Made by a program: the position numbers and the translations under genes. Positions 17,512 through 26,492 of a DNA stretch of 64,000 nucleotides are shown one piece after another. This DNA is from Nocardia australiensis. GTDB taxonomy: Bacteria; Actinomycetota; Actinomycetes; Mycobacteriales; Mycobacteriaceae. Positions within the stretch are counted from its first letter, which is position 1. Each line of letters begins with the position of its first letter. Where the stretch lies: the NCBI RefSeq assembly GCF_020733705.1, contig NZ_JAJFZM010000002.1, positions 434,001 to 498,000 on the forward strand, given 5' to 3'. A model generated the notes under the pieces. The model did not search any database. It had not been told where the DNA came from and saw nothing but the letters and a program-made list of their open reading frames with translations.

Positions 17512-18252
17512 TCAGCGGAGGAGTAGCGCTCCCAGTCGCCGGGCCGCACTCATGACGGCCTCGCCCAGCTTCTGCTCGTCCGACGAGCCGAACACCGAGA
17601 CACCGATGCTGACGAGGTCTGTGGGGCGCCGGTTCGGCACCGCGGCCGAGATACCCGTGACCGAGTGAGTCACCTCCCCGGACGTCACCGCGAACCCGCG
17701 CTCGCGCGCGCGAGTGACCTCGGGGCGTTCCCCTTCGCGCGGCGGTAGGGCCGCGAGCATCGCCAGCCCCGCCGACCCACGGTTGATCGGATCGACCTGA
17801 CCCGGCTGGAAGCCGACGTGAACGCGCGAGTTCCGCGGCTCGATGACCATCATGGCGCGGACCGCGTCCTCGCCCTCCCGGACCGCGAGGTGCGTAGTCG
17901 CCTCGACCGAGTCCGCGAGTTCCTCGAGTACCGGCCGCGCGAGTTCGCGCAGATCCTGCTCCACCGAACCCGCGAGCGAGACAAGCCCTGAGCCCAGCAG
18001 GATGCGCTTGTTCTCGGTGCGTCGGCACAGGCGGTGCGCCTCGAGGGTGCGTACGAGACGGTCCGCGACGGTCCGATGCACGCCGACTCCGGCCGCGATC
18101 TCGGTGATCGTCAGCCCGTACTTGTGCTGCGTCAGCAACTCGAGGATTTCGAGCCCATTGTGCAGCGTTTTCGACATTCGTGAATCGAGTTGGATACCGC
18201 TGGTATTTCCAGGGGTTTCGCTCGTTTTCTCATCGGATCGGACCGATGTCAT
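17512..18252 (-). CDS. IclR family transcriptional regulator
   Basis: A 246-residue IclR protein. The helix-turn-helix region reads LEILELLTQHKYGLTITEIA followed by VHRTVADRLVRTLEAHRLCRR. The effector domain contains ATTHLAVREGEDAVRAMMVIEP and VSIGVSVFGSSDEQKLGEAV. ATG 18252 follows a GGAGGG site. It is divergent from an NTF2/SDR/SDR/flavoprotein/MHS operon and probably controls it through the repeats in the 138-bp promoter region. The ligand is unknown. Confidence 0.9.
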   Translation of the reverse strand: MTSVRSDEKTSETPGNTSGIQLDSRMSKTLHNGLEILELLTQHKYGLTITEIAAGVGVHRTVADRLVRTLEAHRLCRRTENKRILLGSGLVSLAGSVEQDLRELARPVLEELADSVEATTHLAVREGEDAVRAMMVIEPRNSRVHVGFQPGQVDPINRGSAGLAMLAALPPREGERPEVTRARERGFAVTSGEVTHSVTGISAAVPNRRPTDLVSIGVSVFGSSDEQKLGEAVMSAARRLGALLLR

Positions 18253-18298
18253 GCATCCCTCCCTTGACGTGTGTGAGGCGAGCCACTTACTATTCACC

Positions 18299-18328
18299 AT
18301 AATCGCACTATGCGTTCGATTATCGCAC
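18299..18328. promoter_or_regulatory. Candidate IclR operator between divergent genes
   Basis: ATAATCG and CGATTAT form an inverted repeat with an 11-bp spacer. The octamer ATCGCAC context also repeats directly 20 bp apart (TAATCGCAC, TTATCGCAC). It lies midway between the IclR and NTF2-like start codons. Confidence 0.45.
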
Positions 18329-18390
18329 ACATGACGAGGCGGTGCAATCCCGATCGGGGTGCACCGGAGAGTGACCGAGGAGTTCGTTTC

Positions 18391-18846
18391 ATGACCGGGA
18401 CCGGTATCAACGGCGCTGCCGACATCGGTGCGGCGACATTGGTGGAGATCCACCAGCTGTACGGCCGTCAGAGCCACCTCATCGACGAAGGCTCGGCCGC
18501 GGCGTGGGCGGCCACCTTCACGGCAGAGGGCGAGTTCCACTCGCCCAGCTATCCGGAGCCAGTCGTGGGGACGGTCGCGCTCACCGAGTTCGCGAACGGG
18601 TTCTTCACGAACGCGTCCGTGGCGGGGGAGGCGCACCGGCACGTGCTCACCAACATCGTCGTCGACCACACTGGCGAGGACGAACTCGAGGTCCGCGCCT
18701 ACCTGCAGATCGTCGCGACACGGATCGGCGGCGAGTCCCGCCTCGTGCGGTTCACGACCGTCACCGACCGCGTGGTGCGAGAGAACGAGCAATGGCGCAT
18801 CGCGCGCCGGGCCGTCCACCGGGACGATCAGAGCCGACCGGCCTGA
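18391..18846 (+). CDS. NTF2-like (SnoaL/ring-hydroxylase-beta fold) protein
   Basis: A 151-residue alpha+beta barrel protein. The pattern VEIHQLYGRQSHLIDEGSAA, WAATFTAEGEF, HVLTNIVVD and QWRIARRAVHR is typical of SnoaL-like dehydratase/isomerase folds. Relatives act as ketosteroid isomerases, dehydratases or small subunits of ring-hydroxylating dioxygenases; no dioxygenase alpha subunit is nearby, so an isomerase or dehydratase role is more likely. ATG 18391 follows GAGGAG. It leads an operon with two dehydrogenases and a flavoprotein, and a second NTF2-like gene ends the same cluster. Confidence 0.82.
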   Translation: MTGTGINGAADIGAATLVEIHQLYGRQSHLIDEGSAAAWAATFTAEGEFHSPSYPEPVVGTVALTEFANGFFTNASVAGEAHRHVLTNIVVDHTGEDELEVRAYLQIVATRIGGESRLVRFTTVTDRVVRENEQWRIARRAVHRDDQSRPA

Positions 18847-18927
18847 CCATCTCGTCCCCGCGAGGCCTCGACAAACGAGAACCTCAAATCTTATGCAGAA
18901 CATTACTTTTGGAGGAAAAACCCGATC

Positions 18928-19764
18928 ATGACCGACACCGCTGACACCCAGAATCCGGGCCGCACCGATGCATCGCAGATGACGGCGCTCTACCCGGAGA
19001 TGGCCGGCAAGGTCGCCGTCGTCACCGGCGCCGCCCGCGGCATGGGCGCGGTCTTCGCCGCCGGCCTCGCGACCCGCGGCGTGAACGTCGTGGGTGCCGA
19101 CATCAATGGAGAGCAGATGGCCGCGACCGCGCAGGAGATAGGCGACGCACTCGCCGCGAACTCGCTCGCCGAGGCGCCGGGCCGCGTGGTCGGTGCCCGC
19201 GTCGACGTGACCAAGGCCGACGAGCACGAGGCCCTCGCGCAGACGGCGCGCAAGGAGTTCGGCCGCATCGACTTCTGGATCAACAACGCGGGCATCTTCC
19301 CGTTCGCCCTGGTCGAGGAGATCTCCCCGGAGCAGATCGCCGCCGTGCTCGACGTCAACGTCGAGGGCGTGCTGTTCGGTTCGCAGGCGGCGGCGCGGCA
19401 CATGGCCCCGGGCAGCGCGATCGTGAACATGTCGTCGGTGTCGGCGCTGCGCGTCCGACGAGGTCGCGGCGCGTACTGCACGTCCAAGGCCGCTGTCGCG
19501 CACCTCACCGAGTCGCTCGCGGTCGAGCTCGGAGACAAGGGAATTCGCGTCAACGCGATCGCCCCCGGCTACGTCGACACCGAGATGACCCGCTGGGTCC
19601 GCGAGGACCCTGCCGCGCTCGAGCACGCACTGAACGTCGTACCGCTGCACCGCCTCGGCTCGCCGGAAGAGGTCTTCGGCCCGCTGCTGTTCCTGCTCTC
19701 GGACAGCGCCCGCTACGTCACCGGGCACTCCATCGCTGTCGACGGTGGTTCGCGCCATGTCTGA
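18928..19764 (+). CDS. SDR family oxidoreductase
   Basis: A 278-residue classical SDR. It has TGAARGMG as cofactor loop, ADINGE as an NAD-favouring acidic strand end, WINNAGI, the catalytic serine in NMSSVSAL, and YCTSKAA. A 25-residue polar N-terminal extension precedes the fold. It overlaps the next SDR gene by eight bases (ATGTCTGA), so the two are translationally coupled. Together they may interconvert a hydroxyl and a ketone on a cyclic substrate in successive steps. Confidence 0.9.
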   Translation: MTDTADTQNPGRTDASQMTALYPEMAGKVAVVTGAARGMGAVFAAGLATRGVNVVGADINGEQMAATAQEIGDALAANSLAEAPGRVVGARVDVTKADEHEALAQTARKEFGRIDFWINNAGIFPFALVEEISPEQIAAVLDVNVEGVLFGSQAAARHMAPGSAIVNMSSVSALRVRRGRGAYCTSKAAVAHLTESLAVELGDKGIRVNAIAPGYVDTEMTRWVREDPAALEHALNVVPLHRLGSPEEVFGPLLFLLSDSARYVTGHSIAVDGGSRHV

Positions 19765-20542
19765 GTCCATCGCCTACCCGGGCGTCGTGCTCGTCACCGG
19801 CGCTGCCGCCGGCATGGGAGCCAACCACGCCAAGGCGCTCGCCGAGCGCGGTGTGCACGTGTGTCTGGCCGACATCGCGGACACCTCCGCGGTGCTCGCC
19901 GAGATCGAGGCCGCCGGTGGCAGTGCGTCGGCGCACGAACTCGACGTCGCGGACTCTGCCGCGTGGACCCGCGTGATCGACGAGATCCGTTCCACCAAAG
20001 GAGAACTCGGCGGTCTGGTCAACAACGCCGGTATCAGCCGTCGACGCGAGTTCATGGACACCCCGGACGACGTCTGGGAGCTGACCATGCGGATCAACCT
20101 GTTCGGACCGTTCTACGGGATCAAGGCCGCCGCTCCATTAATGAGGGGGAGCGGCGGCGGATCGATCGTGAACATCTCGTCGATCTCCGGACAGGTTGGG
20201 TACTTCTCGCCGGCGTACGCGTCGAGCAAGTGGGGCCTGACCGGGCTGTCCAAGTCGGCGGCGGGACAGTTCGCGACATGGGGCATCCGGGTGAACTCCG
20301 TGCATCCCGGACTGGTCGGCACCGCTCTCGTCGGGGGAGCGGATGCCTTCATCAAGGCCTCACTGGACAGCATTCCGGCCGGACGCATGGGCACCGTCGA
20401 CGAGATCACGAACGCGGTGCTGTTCCTGCTGTCGGACCGGTCCACATACATGACCGGCAGTGAGGTGACGGTGGATGGTGGCCTGGTGTCCAACGGGCTG
20501 TACCACCGCATCATCGGTGAAACGGGGGGTGTCCTCTCATGA
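19757..20542 (+). CDS. SDR family oxidoreductase
   Basis: A 261-residue classical SDR with [27 protein letters not shown] and YASSK. The [17 protein letters not shown] segment resembles the SDR at 5.8 kb more than its immediate neighbour. The start ATG lies inside the last codons of the previous gene, and its stop overlaps the next start (ATGA), showing tight operon organisation. Probably oxidises a cyclic alcohol with NAD+. Confidence 0.9.
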   Translation: MSESIAYPGVVLVTGAAAGMGANHAKALAERGVHVCLADIADTSAVLAEIEAAGGSASAHELDVADSAAWTRVIDEIRSTKGELGGLVNNAGISRRREFMDTPDDVWELTMRINLFGPFYGIKAAAPLMRGSGGGSIVNISSISGQVGYFSPAYASSKWGLTGLSKSAAGQFATWGIRVNSVHPGLVGTALVGGADAFIKASLDSIPAGRMGTVDEITNAVLFLLSDRSTYMTGSEVTVDGGLVSNGLYHRIIGETGGVLS

Positions 20543-22020
20543 GTGAAGACAACTGGGACGTCGTCGTCATCGGCGGGGGCGGAGCGGGACTCGCGGCCGC
20601 GGTATCCGCGGCGGAGCGGGGCGCGTCGGTGCTGCTGTTCGAGTCGCAGACCGAACTGGGCGGCTCGACGCAACTGTCGGCGGGTCTGTTCACCGCGGCC
20701 GGGACCAGCGTGCAGCGCGGTCTCGGCATCGAGGACTCCGCCGAGAAGTTCTTCCAGCACTACATGGACCTCAACCACTGGATGCTCAAGCCGGGCCTGG
20801 TTCGGGCGTTCTGCGAGAACACCGGGCCGACGCTCGACTGGCTCATCAGCCTGGGCGTGGAGATCCCCGCTCGGGAATCGGCCAACGCGCACATGCCGGG
20901 CCTGTGTCAGGCTGGCGTCGAGGACGTCTGGCGCGGCCACGTGCCGAAGGACCAGGGCTACGGGCTGGTCCAGGCGCTCGACAAGGCGCGCCGAGCGCGC
21001 GGCGTCGAGGTCGTCATGAACACTCGTGTGCAGTCGCTGGTCGTCGAGGACGGCCGGGCGGTCGGTGTCGTCGCCGACGACATCGAGGTCCGAGCGTCGG
21101 CGGTCGTGATCGCGAGCGGTGGGTTCGCGCGGAACAAGGGCCTGGTCGACCAGCTGTACCCGTTCGCGAACAGGGGCGGGGACTCCCTGTTCGTCGTGGC
21201 CGCCCCGGGCAGCCAGGGTGATCACCTGACCTTCGGCGAGCAGGTCGGCGCGGCCGTCACCGGTGCGGGCTGGGGCCTGATGCTGCCGACGGTTTACTTC
21301 CAGCGGTACCACCACTGGCAGTCGGGCTTCCCGCCCAAGTCGCGGATCTACGTCAACGGCCAGGGTCGGCGGTTCATGGACGAGGACGCGTCGTACGCGG
21401 TCTCGACCGGGATCATCGACGCACAGGAGGGGGGCGCCTGGGTCGTGTTCGACGACAGGGCTCGCCTGAATCTTCCTGCCGGATATGCCGATTGGGATTC
21501 CGGTCGGATTCTCGAAGAGGCCGATTCCGGACGGACGCTCCGAGCCGATTCCGTCGCGGAACTCGCCCGGAAGATGGGCGTGCCGGCCGATGCTCTAGAT
21601 GCGGCCGTCGCGCGATGGAATGCGCAGCTCCCGAACGGCGTGGACGACGACTTCCTGCGTCACCGCACGATGGCGAACAAGGGCTCCACCGCCGACCCGG
21701 ATCCGATCGATCAGGGTCCGTTCTATGCCGCGCGTTTGCTGCCTGCCGAACTCGTATGCACGCACGCGGGCGTCGAGATCGACAGCAACGCGTCCGCATT
21801 GGACCGGACCGGTCGTCCGATCGACGGACTGTTCGCGGCCGGAGAAGCCGGAGCCGGAATCCTCGGCCTCCGATACGTTGGCGGCGGCAACGCCGTGGCG
21901 AACGCCCTCACGATGGGCCGAATCGCCGGAATCAACGCTGCACGCACCGCACGCGGCGAGTTGACGACATCAACGGCAATAACAACCGCAGCACCGAGCG
22001 TGTTGCGTGCCAGACACTGA
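20539..22020 (+). CDS. FAD-dependent oxidoreductase (fumarate reductase/KstD superfamily)
   Basis: A 493-residue flavoprotein. The FAD loop is [11 protein letters not shown] and the closing signature is [28 protein letters not shown]. The tyrosine-glycine motif seen in true 3-ketosteroid-Delta1-dehydrogenases is replaced here by LRYVGGGN, and the protein is about 80 residues shorter. It may dehydrogenate or reduce a C-C double bond next to a carbonyl, but the substrate is open. It overlaps the upstream SDR by ATGA and is followed by an MHS transporter. Confidence 0.85.
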   Translation: MSEDNWDVVVIGGGGAGLAAAVSAAERGASVLLFESQTELGGSTQLSAGLFTAAGTSVQRGLGIEDSAEKFFQHYMDLNHWMLKPGLVRAFCENTGPTLDWLISLGVEIPARESANAHMPGLCQAGVEDVWRGHVPKDQGYGLVQALDKARRARGVEVVMNTRVQSLVVEDGRAVGVVADDIEVRASAVVIASGGFARNKGLVDQLYPFANRGGDSLFVVAAPGSQGDHLTFGEQVGAAVTGAGWGLMLPTVYFQRYHHWQSGFPPKSRIYVNGQGRRFMDEDASYAVSTGIIDAQEGGAWVVFDDRARLNLPAGYADWDSGRILEEADSGRTLRADSVAELARKMGVPADALDAAVARWNAQLPNGVDDDFLRHRTMANKGSTADPDPIDQGPFYAARLLPAELVCTHAGVEIDSNASALDRTGRPIDGLFAAGEAGAGILGLRYVGGGNAVANALTMGRIAGINAARTARGELTTSTAITTAAPSVLRARH

Positions 22021-22033
22021 CAAAGGACCACCC

Positions 22034-23383
22034 ATGCCAATAAACGACACTGTGGAGCCTGCGGTTCGTAACTCCGAGCCCGCCCGCGGATCGGCTCCCG
22101 TGCCGGCCGAGCAGAAGCAGTCCACCGTCAAGGTGGTTCGGGCCGCCATCGTCGGGACCGTCGTCGAGTACTACGACTTCGGTATCTACGGCTACATGGC
22201 CACGATCATCGCGTCGCTGTTCTTCGTCTCGGAGAACGACACCGCCGCGCTGCTCGGTACGTTCGCGACGTTCGCCGTCGCCTTCTTCCTGCGCGTGCCG
22301 GGTGGCATCTTCTTCGGCCACATCGGCGACAAGTACGGCCGCAAGAACGCCCTCTCCTGGACGATCCTGCTGATGGTCGTCGCGACCGCGGCGATGGGGC
22401 TGATGCCGACCTACGTCACGCTCGGCGTGTGGGCGACGGCGATCCTGGTGCTGGCTCGCTGCCTCCAGGGCTTCGCGGCCGGCGGTGAACTGGGCGGTGC
22501 CAACGCGTTTGTGTCCGAGTCCGCTCCGGCGAAGTGGCGCGCCTTGCAGACCTCGATGGTCAACTCGGGCACCTACCTCGGTTCGCTCATCGCGTCGCTG
22601 ATCGCGCTCGGTCTCACCTCGGTGTTCTCGCACGACCAGATCATGTCGTGGGCGTGGCGAATTCCGTTCCTGCTCAGTGTTGTGATCGGTGTGGTCGGCA
22701 TCTGGATCCGGAACCACATGGAGGACACCCCGCAGTTCAAGGAGCTCGAGGACAAGGGCGAGACCGCGAAGGTCCCGGTCAAGGAGCTGCTCACCAGCTC
22801 CGGCGGTGCGCTCGTGAAGATCATCTTCCTCGGTGCGCTCATCACCGGCGGTTACTACATCGCCTCGGTGTACGCGGCGACCTACCTGCAGAAGGCCGGT
22901 GGGCAGTCCTCTACGGTCGCGTTCCTGTCCACGTCCCTGGCGCTGGTCCTCGGTGTCATCACGCTGCCGATCGCGGGCTACCTGGCCGACCGCTACGGCC
23001 GCAAGCCGGTGCTGTTCGTCGGCAGTATCGCCGCCGTGGTGCTGGGTGTCCCGATGTTCATGCTGATGGCGGGCGGGAGCATCTGGCAGGCGGTCCTCGG
23101 CCAGTCGGTGCTGTTCATCGCGGTGTCGGTGGTCAACGGTGCGTCGTACGTGACGTACGTCGAGATGCTCAAGGCGTCGGTCCGCTACAGCGGTCTCGCC
23201 CTGGGCAACAACATCACCAACATGGCCCTCGGTGGCACGGCGCCGTTCATCGCGACGTGGCTGATCGACATCACCGGTAACAGACTCGCGCCGGCCGGCT
23301 ACTTCGTGTTCTGCGCGCTGCTCACCCTCGGTGCGGTGTTCTTCGTCAAGGAGACCAAGGGCATCGAGCTCCGCGCCGACTAG
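22034..23383 (+). CDS. MHS-family (metabolite:H+ symporter) MFS transporter
   Basis: A 449-residue, 12-helix permease. VEYYDFGIYGYMA in helix 1, GHIGDKYGRKNAL in the 2-3 loop and LADRYGRKPVLF in the second half are hallmarks of the MHS family (shikimate, alpha-ketoglutarate, proline/betaine importers). ATG 22034 has an AAAGGA site. It ends the main operon before a strong hairpin. It probably imports the substrate of the SDR/flavoprotein enzymes; an aromatic or alicyclic carboxylate is the usual cargo. Confidence 0.9.
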   Translation: MPINDTVEPAVRNSEPARGSAPVPAEQKQSTVKVVRAAIVGTVVEYYDFGIYGYMATIIASLFFVSENDTAALLGTFATFAVAFFLRVPGGIFFGHIGDKYGRKNALSWTILLMVVATAAMGLMPTYVTLGVWATAILVLARCLQGFAAGGELGGANAFVSESAPAKWRALQTSMVNSGTYLGSLIASLIALGLTSVFSHDQIMSWAWRIPFLLSVVIGVVGIWIRNHMEDTPQFKELEDKGETAKVPVKELLTSSGGALVKIIFLGALITGGYYIASVYAATYLQKAGGQSSTVAFLSTSLALVLGVITLPIAGYLADRYGRKPVLFVGSIAAVVLGVPMFMLMAGGSIWQAVLGQSVLFIAVSVVNGASYVTYVEMLKASVRYSGLALGNNITNMALGGTAPFIATWLIDITGNRLAPAGYFVFCALLTLGAVFFVKETKGIELRAD

Positions 23384-23406
23384 TACTCGACTAGTACAGC
23401 TCGGTC

Positions 23407-23438
23407 GGGCCCTGCCGGTGGCGTCACCGGCAGGGCCC
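23407..23438 (+). terminator. Strong hairpin terminator after MHS gene
   Basis: Perfect 14-bp stem GGGCCCTGCCGGTG / CACCGGCAGGGCCC with a GCGT loop. It separates the MHS gene from the last NTF2-like gene, so it may attenuate rather than stop transcription. Confidence 0.7.
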
Positions 23439-23460
23439 GTTCGTTCGACAGGAGATGCCA

Positions 23461-23949
23461 ATGTCTTTGCACGACAAGCAGGAGATCACCGAAGTCCTCT
23501 ACCGCTACGCACGGGCGGTGGACCGCAAGGACTTCGACCGCGTGGCCGACTGCTACTTCCCCGACGCGATCGACAACCACGGTGGCTACGTCGGCACCGT
23601 GGACGGCCTGATCGAGGACATGAAGTCCCGGCACGCCACGATCGATTCGTCGCTGCACTACATCACCAACGTGCTGATCGACCTCGACGGCGACACGGCG
23701 AATGTGGAGTCGTACTGCCTGTGCTACCTGCGGCAGGCCCCGGCCGTGCCGGGCGGCCCGCAGTCGCGCGCAACCATCAAGTGCCGCTACGTCGACCGCT
23801 TCGAGCGGCGCGACGGGCAGTGGCGCATCGCGGACCGCATCGTCGTGTTCGACGAGTCCGTGACCGACGAGATCGTGGACGGCCTGGCCTCCTTCTGGGT
23901 CCGATCACGTCGGTCCCAGGAGGATCCAGTGTTCACCGGGAAGCCCTGA
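23461..23949 (+). CDS. NTF2-like (SnoaL-type) protein
   Basis: A 162-residue protein with the fold pattern EITEVLYRYARAVDRKDFDR, CYFPDAIDNHGGYVG, HYITNVLIDLDGD and QWRIADRIVVFDE. This is the SnoaL-like/dehydratase pattern common in actinobacterial catabolic loci. The start at 23461 is preceded by GGAG; an ATG two codons earlier is too close to that site. It is distinct in sequence from the NTF2-like gene heading the cluster. Possible roles are dehydration or isomerisation of a cyclic intermediate. Confidence 0.82.
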   Translation: MSLHDKQEITEVLYRYARAVDRKDFDRVADCYFPDAIDNHGGYVGTVDGLIEDMKSRHATIDSSLHYITNVLIDLDGDTANVESYCLCYLRQAPAVPGGPQSRATIKCRYVDRFERRDGQWRIADRIVVFDESVTDEIVDGLASFWVRSRRSQEDPVFTGKP

Positions 23950-23977
23950 CCAGCAACAGCTCCTGGTCCGCAGAGAC

Positions 23978-24027
23978 GGCAGCGCCGGCACCCCGTCTGC
24001 GGGGGTGCCGGCGCTGCCGTGCGTCGG
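23978..24027. repeat. Palindromic repeat/terminator, copy 1
   Basis: A perfect 17-bp hairpin (arms 23978-23994 and 24002-24018, loop GTCTGCG) plus nine further bases. It is nearly identical to the element at 34720 over 48 bases; one G-C stem pair here is an A-T pair there. It probably terminates the NTF2-like gene. Confidence 0.75.
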
Positions 24028-24069
24028 TCTCGAAACCTGGGCACCCACCGAACGTCGAGGCCGCGAATC

Positions 24070-24090
24070 GCCAGTCACGAGGAGACTGGC
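24070..24090 (-). terminator. Small hairpin downstream of AraC gene
   Basis: Perfect 7-bp stem GCCAGTC / GACTGGC with a 7-nt loop, about 100 bp past the AraC stop. Weak candidate terminator. Confidence 0.3.
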
Positions 24091-24188
24091 TGCATCAGGT
24101 CTTTCGTGTGCCGTGCCTGTCGGCGTCGACCCTTGCCCCCACGCGCGCCTGCGCCTTCTGATGCCGGCCGCATCGCCGGTCCTAAGGA

Positions 24189-25217
24189 TCATTGCGAGGC
24201 GGGTTCTGTCCCCTGCCGCACGGTAATCCTCCAGGCGCGGGCGCTGACGCCGAAGTGTTCTCGGAACCAGCGGGAGAAACCGTTGGGGGTGGAGAAGGCG
24301 AGCATCTCGGAGATCTCGGTCAGCGAGTAGCGATTGTCTGCGACCAGGCGTTCAGCGAGTTCGACTCTGGTCGAGTTGAGCACAGAGGTAAATGTCTCGC
24401 CTGATTGGGCGAGATGGCGGTGCACGGTCTTTCGGTGGACGCCGAGGCTGCGTGACACCTGGTCGAGAGAGCATCGTCCCGTGGGGAGCAGGAGTTCGAT
24501 GAGTTCACGGACTCGTGTCAGGACGGTTGGCGGGTCGGCGGTCTCGACGGATTCGAGCAGTGCGCGCGCGTATGACCGCAGCATTGGATCCGACATACGG
24601 TTCGGTTTCCTTAGATCGCTTGTGGTGGAAACTATTCCAGTGAAGTGTTGATTGAACCGGACGTCTGAATCGAAGATCTTTCGGTGAGTGCTGGTATCGC
24701 TGGGCGGTCCATGCTGGAAGCAGACCGCGACGGGGCGCCACGCATCTCCGAGGATCGTTCGTAGCAGTTGATAGCCCACCGTTGTCGCCAGTTCGAGGGC
24801 TTGCCGGGTTCCCGCATCGGTCTTCGTGTCGTAGTCGACGATGATTGTCGTCAGATCTCGTCGCTCGGACAGGCGGACATGTAGAGCCTCGTTGTACATG
24901 TGCTGGTAGCGGACGAGAGTTTCGAAGGCGCTCCGTGCATCCGGGGCCTCCCTGATGCTCACGCTGAGCGGGCCGAGGTTGGAGAACCGGCGGTGTTGCG
25001 CAAGGAGAAGTGCGAAATCCTCCCGCCGGGCGGCCGCGGCCGACGCCTCGAGCACGTGAGAGATGGCCGCGGCAGGCACCCACCGGTCTTGGACATCCAT
25101 CCCCGCCGGGTCGAGTCCGGCGGCGCGCAGGAGCTTGATCGAATCGATCCCCAACGACTCTCCGAGTTCGATGTAGCCGTGAAGCGCCGCGTTACGCGCG
25201 AGCGGACGGGTGTCCAA
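24189..25217 (-). CDS. AraC family regulator with arabinose-binding-like N-domain
   Basis: A 342-residue regulator. The large N-terminal domain (residues about 15-210, ALHGYIELGESLGIDSIKLL onward) is the type found in OruR/ArgR-like AraC proteins. The C-terminal DNA-binding part has SRSLGVHRKTVHRHLAQSGETF and ISEMLAFSTPNGFSRWFREHFG. The frame is open to 25385, but the TTG at 25217 follows GGAGG by six bases and starts at LDTRPLARNAALHGY, where family members begin. It diverges from the quinone oxidoreductase gene and probably activates the following block. Confidence 0.85.
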   Translation of the reverse strand: MDTRPLARNAALHGYIELGESLGIDSIKLLRAAGLDPAGMDVQDRWVPAAAISHVLEASAAAARREDFALLLAQHRRFSNLGPLSVSIREAPDARSAFETLVRYQHMYNEALHVRLSERRDLTTIIVDYDTKTDAGTRQALELATTVGYQLLRTILGDAWRPVAVCFQHGPPSDTSTHRKIFDSDVRFNQHFTGIVSTTSDLRKPNRMSDPMLRSYARALLESVETADPPTVLTRVRELIELLLPTGRCSLDQVSRSLGVHRKTVHRHLAQSGETFTSVLNSTRVELAERLVADNRYSLTEISEMLAFSTPNGFSRWFREHFGVSARAWRITVRQGTEPASQ

Positions 25218-25404
25218 GAGGTGCCTCCAAATGGTAAGTCGAATGCCACATAAGGGTATGCGTGACGCCGAGCTTGCCGATAGCTTTATGTCATCTGCAT
25301 CACATGTTTGCTTGCGAGGCAAATGTTTGTTCGAGGGAATGTGAATGCCGACCCGCAGGTAGGGGCGCCCCTCGGGATGCGTCAATGAGTGAGGAGTCAG
25401 GACA

Positions 25405-26379
25405 ATGGCGAATGCGATTCGCTTCTACGAGACCGGCGGACCCGAGGTTCTGAAGTGGGAGACCGTGGAGGTAGGCGATCCGGGCCATGGGGAGGTGCGG
25501 ATCCGTCACGAGGCGGTCGGTTTGAACTTCGCCGACACGTACTTCCGCACCGGTTTGTACCCCGCGCCGCTTCCGGCCGGGATGGGTGTCGAAGCGGCGG
25601 GTGTCATCGAAGCGGTCGGCCCCGGGGTGACCCGATTCCGGGAGGGGGACCGCGTCACGTACACGGGTAGCCCGCTCGGCGCCTATAGCACCGATCGGGT
25701 CATGCCCGCGGAGCATCTGATCTCCCTACCGGACGGCATCGAGTTCGAGACCGCTGCTGCGATGACGATGCGCGGACTGACGACCTCCTACCTGTTGCGT
25801 CGGATACACCCATTGCGGGCGGGGGACACGGTGCTGCTGCACGCCGCCGCCGGAGGTGTCGGCCTCATCTTCTGTCAGTGGGCAAAGTTGCTGGGTGTCA
25901 ACGTAATCGGCACGGTATCCAGCGATCGGAAGGCCGATGTCGCCCGTGCGCACGGATGTGACCACGTGATCGTGTACACCCGTGAGGACGTGGCGGAGCG
26001 GGTGCGCGAGCTGACTGACGGGGCTGGGGTCCCCGTTGTCTACGACAGCATCGGGGCTTCGACGTTCGAGGCCTCACTGGATTCCCTCGCACGCCGGGGG
26101 CTTCTCGTGGCGTTCGGGACTGCCTCCGGCCCGTTACCTCCCGTCGACCCGATGAAGTTGGCGCTGAAGGGATCTCTTTTCCTCACGCGTCCGGCTCTCG
26201 CGGACTACATCGCCGAACCGGCCGAACGTGCCGATCTTGCCAATGAGCTGTTCGGGCACGTCGCGGCCGGCCGGATCAAGATCGAGATCAACCAGCACTA
26301 CGCGCTCAAAGAAGCCGAGCAGGCGCACCGCGACCTCGAAGCGGGCAAGACCATCGGCTCGTCGGTGTTCTCCTTCTGA
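25405..26379 (+). CDS. NADPH:quinone oxidoreductase-like zinc-free MDR enzyme
   Basis: A 324-residue medium-chain dehydrogenase/reductase. It has the N-terminal groES-like fold (VGLNFADTYFRTGLYPAPLP), the QOR signature around GMGVEAAGVIEAVG, and the nucleotide loop HAAAGGVGLIFCQWAK. No zinc ligands are present, as expected for quinone or enone reductases. It likely reduces a quinone or an alpha,beta-unsaturated ketone with NADPH. It is the first gene on the right of the AraC promoter. A good GAGGAG site lies before the ATG. Confidence 0.9.
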   Translation: MANAIRFYETGGPEVLKWETVEVGDPGHGEVRIRHEAVGLNFADTYFRTGLYPAPLPAGMGVEAAGVIEAVGPGVTRFREGDRVTYTGSPLGAYSTDRVMPAEHLISLPDGIEFETAAAMTMRGLTTSYLLRRIHPLRAGDTVLLHAAAGGVGLIFCQWAKLLGVNVIGTVSSDRKADVARAHGCDHVIVYTREDVAERVRELTDGAGVPVVYDSIGASTFEASLDSLARRGLLVAFGTASGPLPPVDPMKLALKGSLFLTRPALADYIAEPAERADLANELFGHVAAGRIKIEINQHYALKEAEQAHRDLEAGKTIGSSVFSF

Positions 26380-26414
26380 ACCCGAACACCCTGCTTCGCA
26401 ACGTAGTCGGCGCG

Positions 26415-26430
26415 CGCCGCGAGCGCGGCG
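26415..26430. terminator. GC-rich hairpin between QOR and TauD genes
   Basis: 6-bp stem CGCCGC / GCGGCG with a GAGC loop within the 113-bp gap. Weak; it may only modulate read-through. Confidence 0.25.
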
Positions 26431-26492
26431 ACGGTCCTGCCACCCATCATTCCCACGTCACTCACTACTTCCAGCTTGCACAGGAGAGCGTC

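Noticed and set aside
17512-19770. 752-codon minus-strand open frame antisense to the SDR and NTF2-like genes
   Set aside because: Only its last 246 codons encode a recognisable protein (IclR) with a ribosome site; the rest is arginine/aspartate-rich antisense of an SDR with strong family motifs.
21932-23461. 509-codon minus-strand open frame over the MHS transporter
   Set aside because: Composition is repetitive Arg/Glu/Asp/His typical of the complement of a membrane protein gene.
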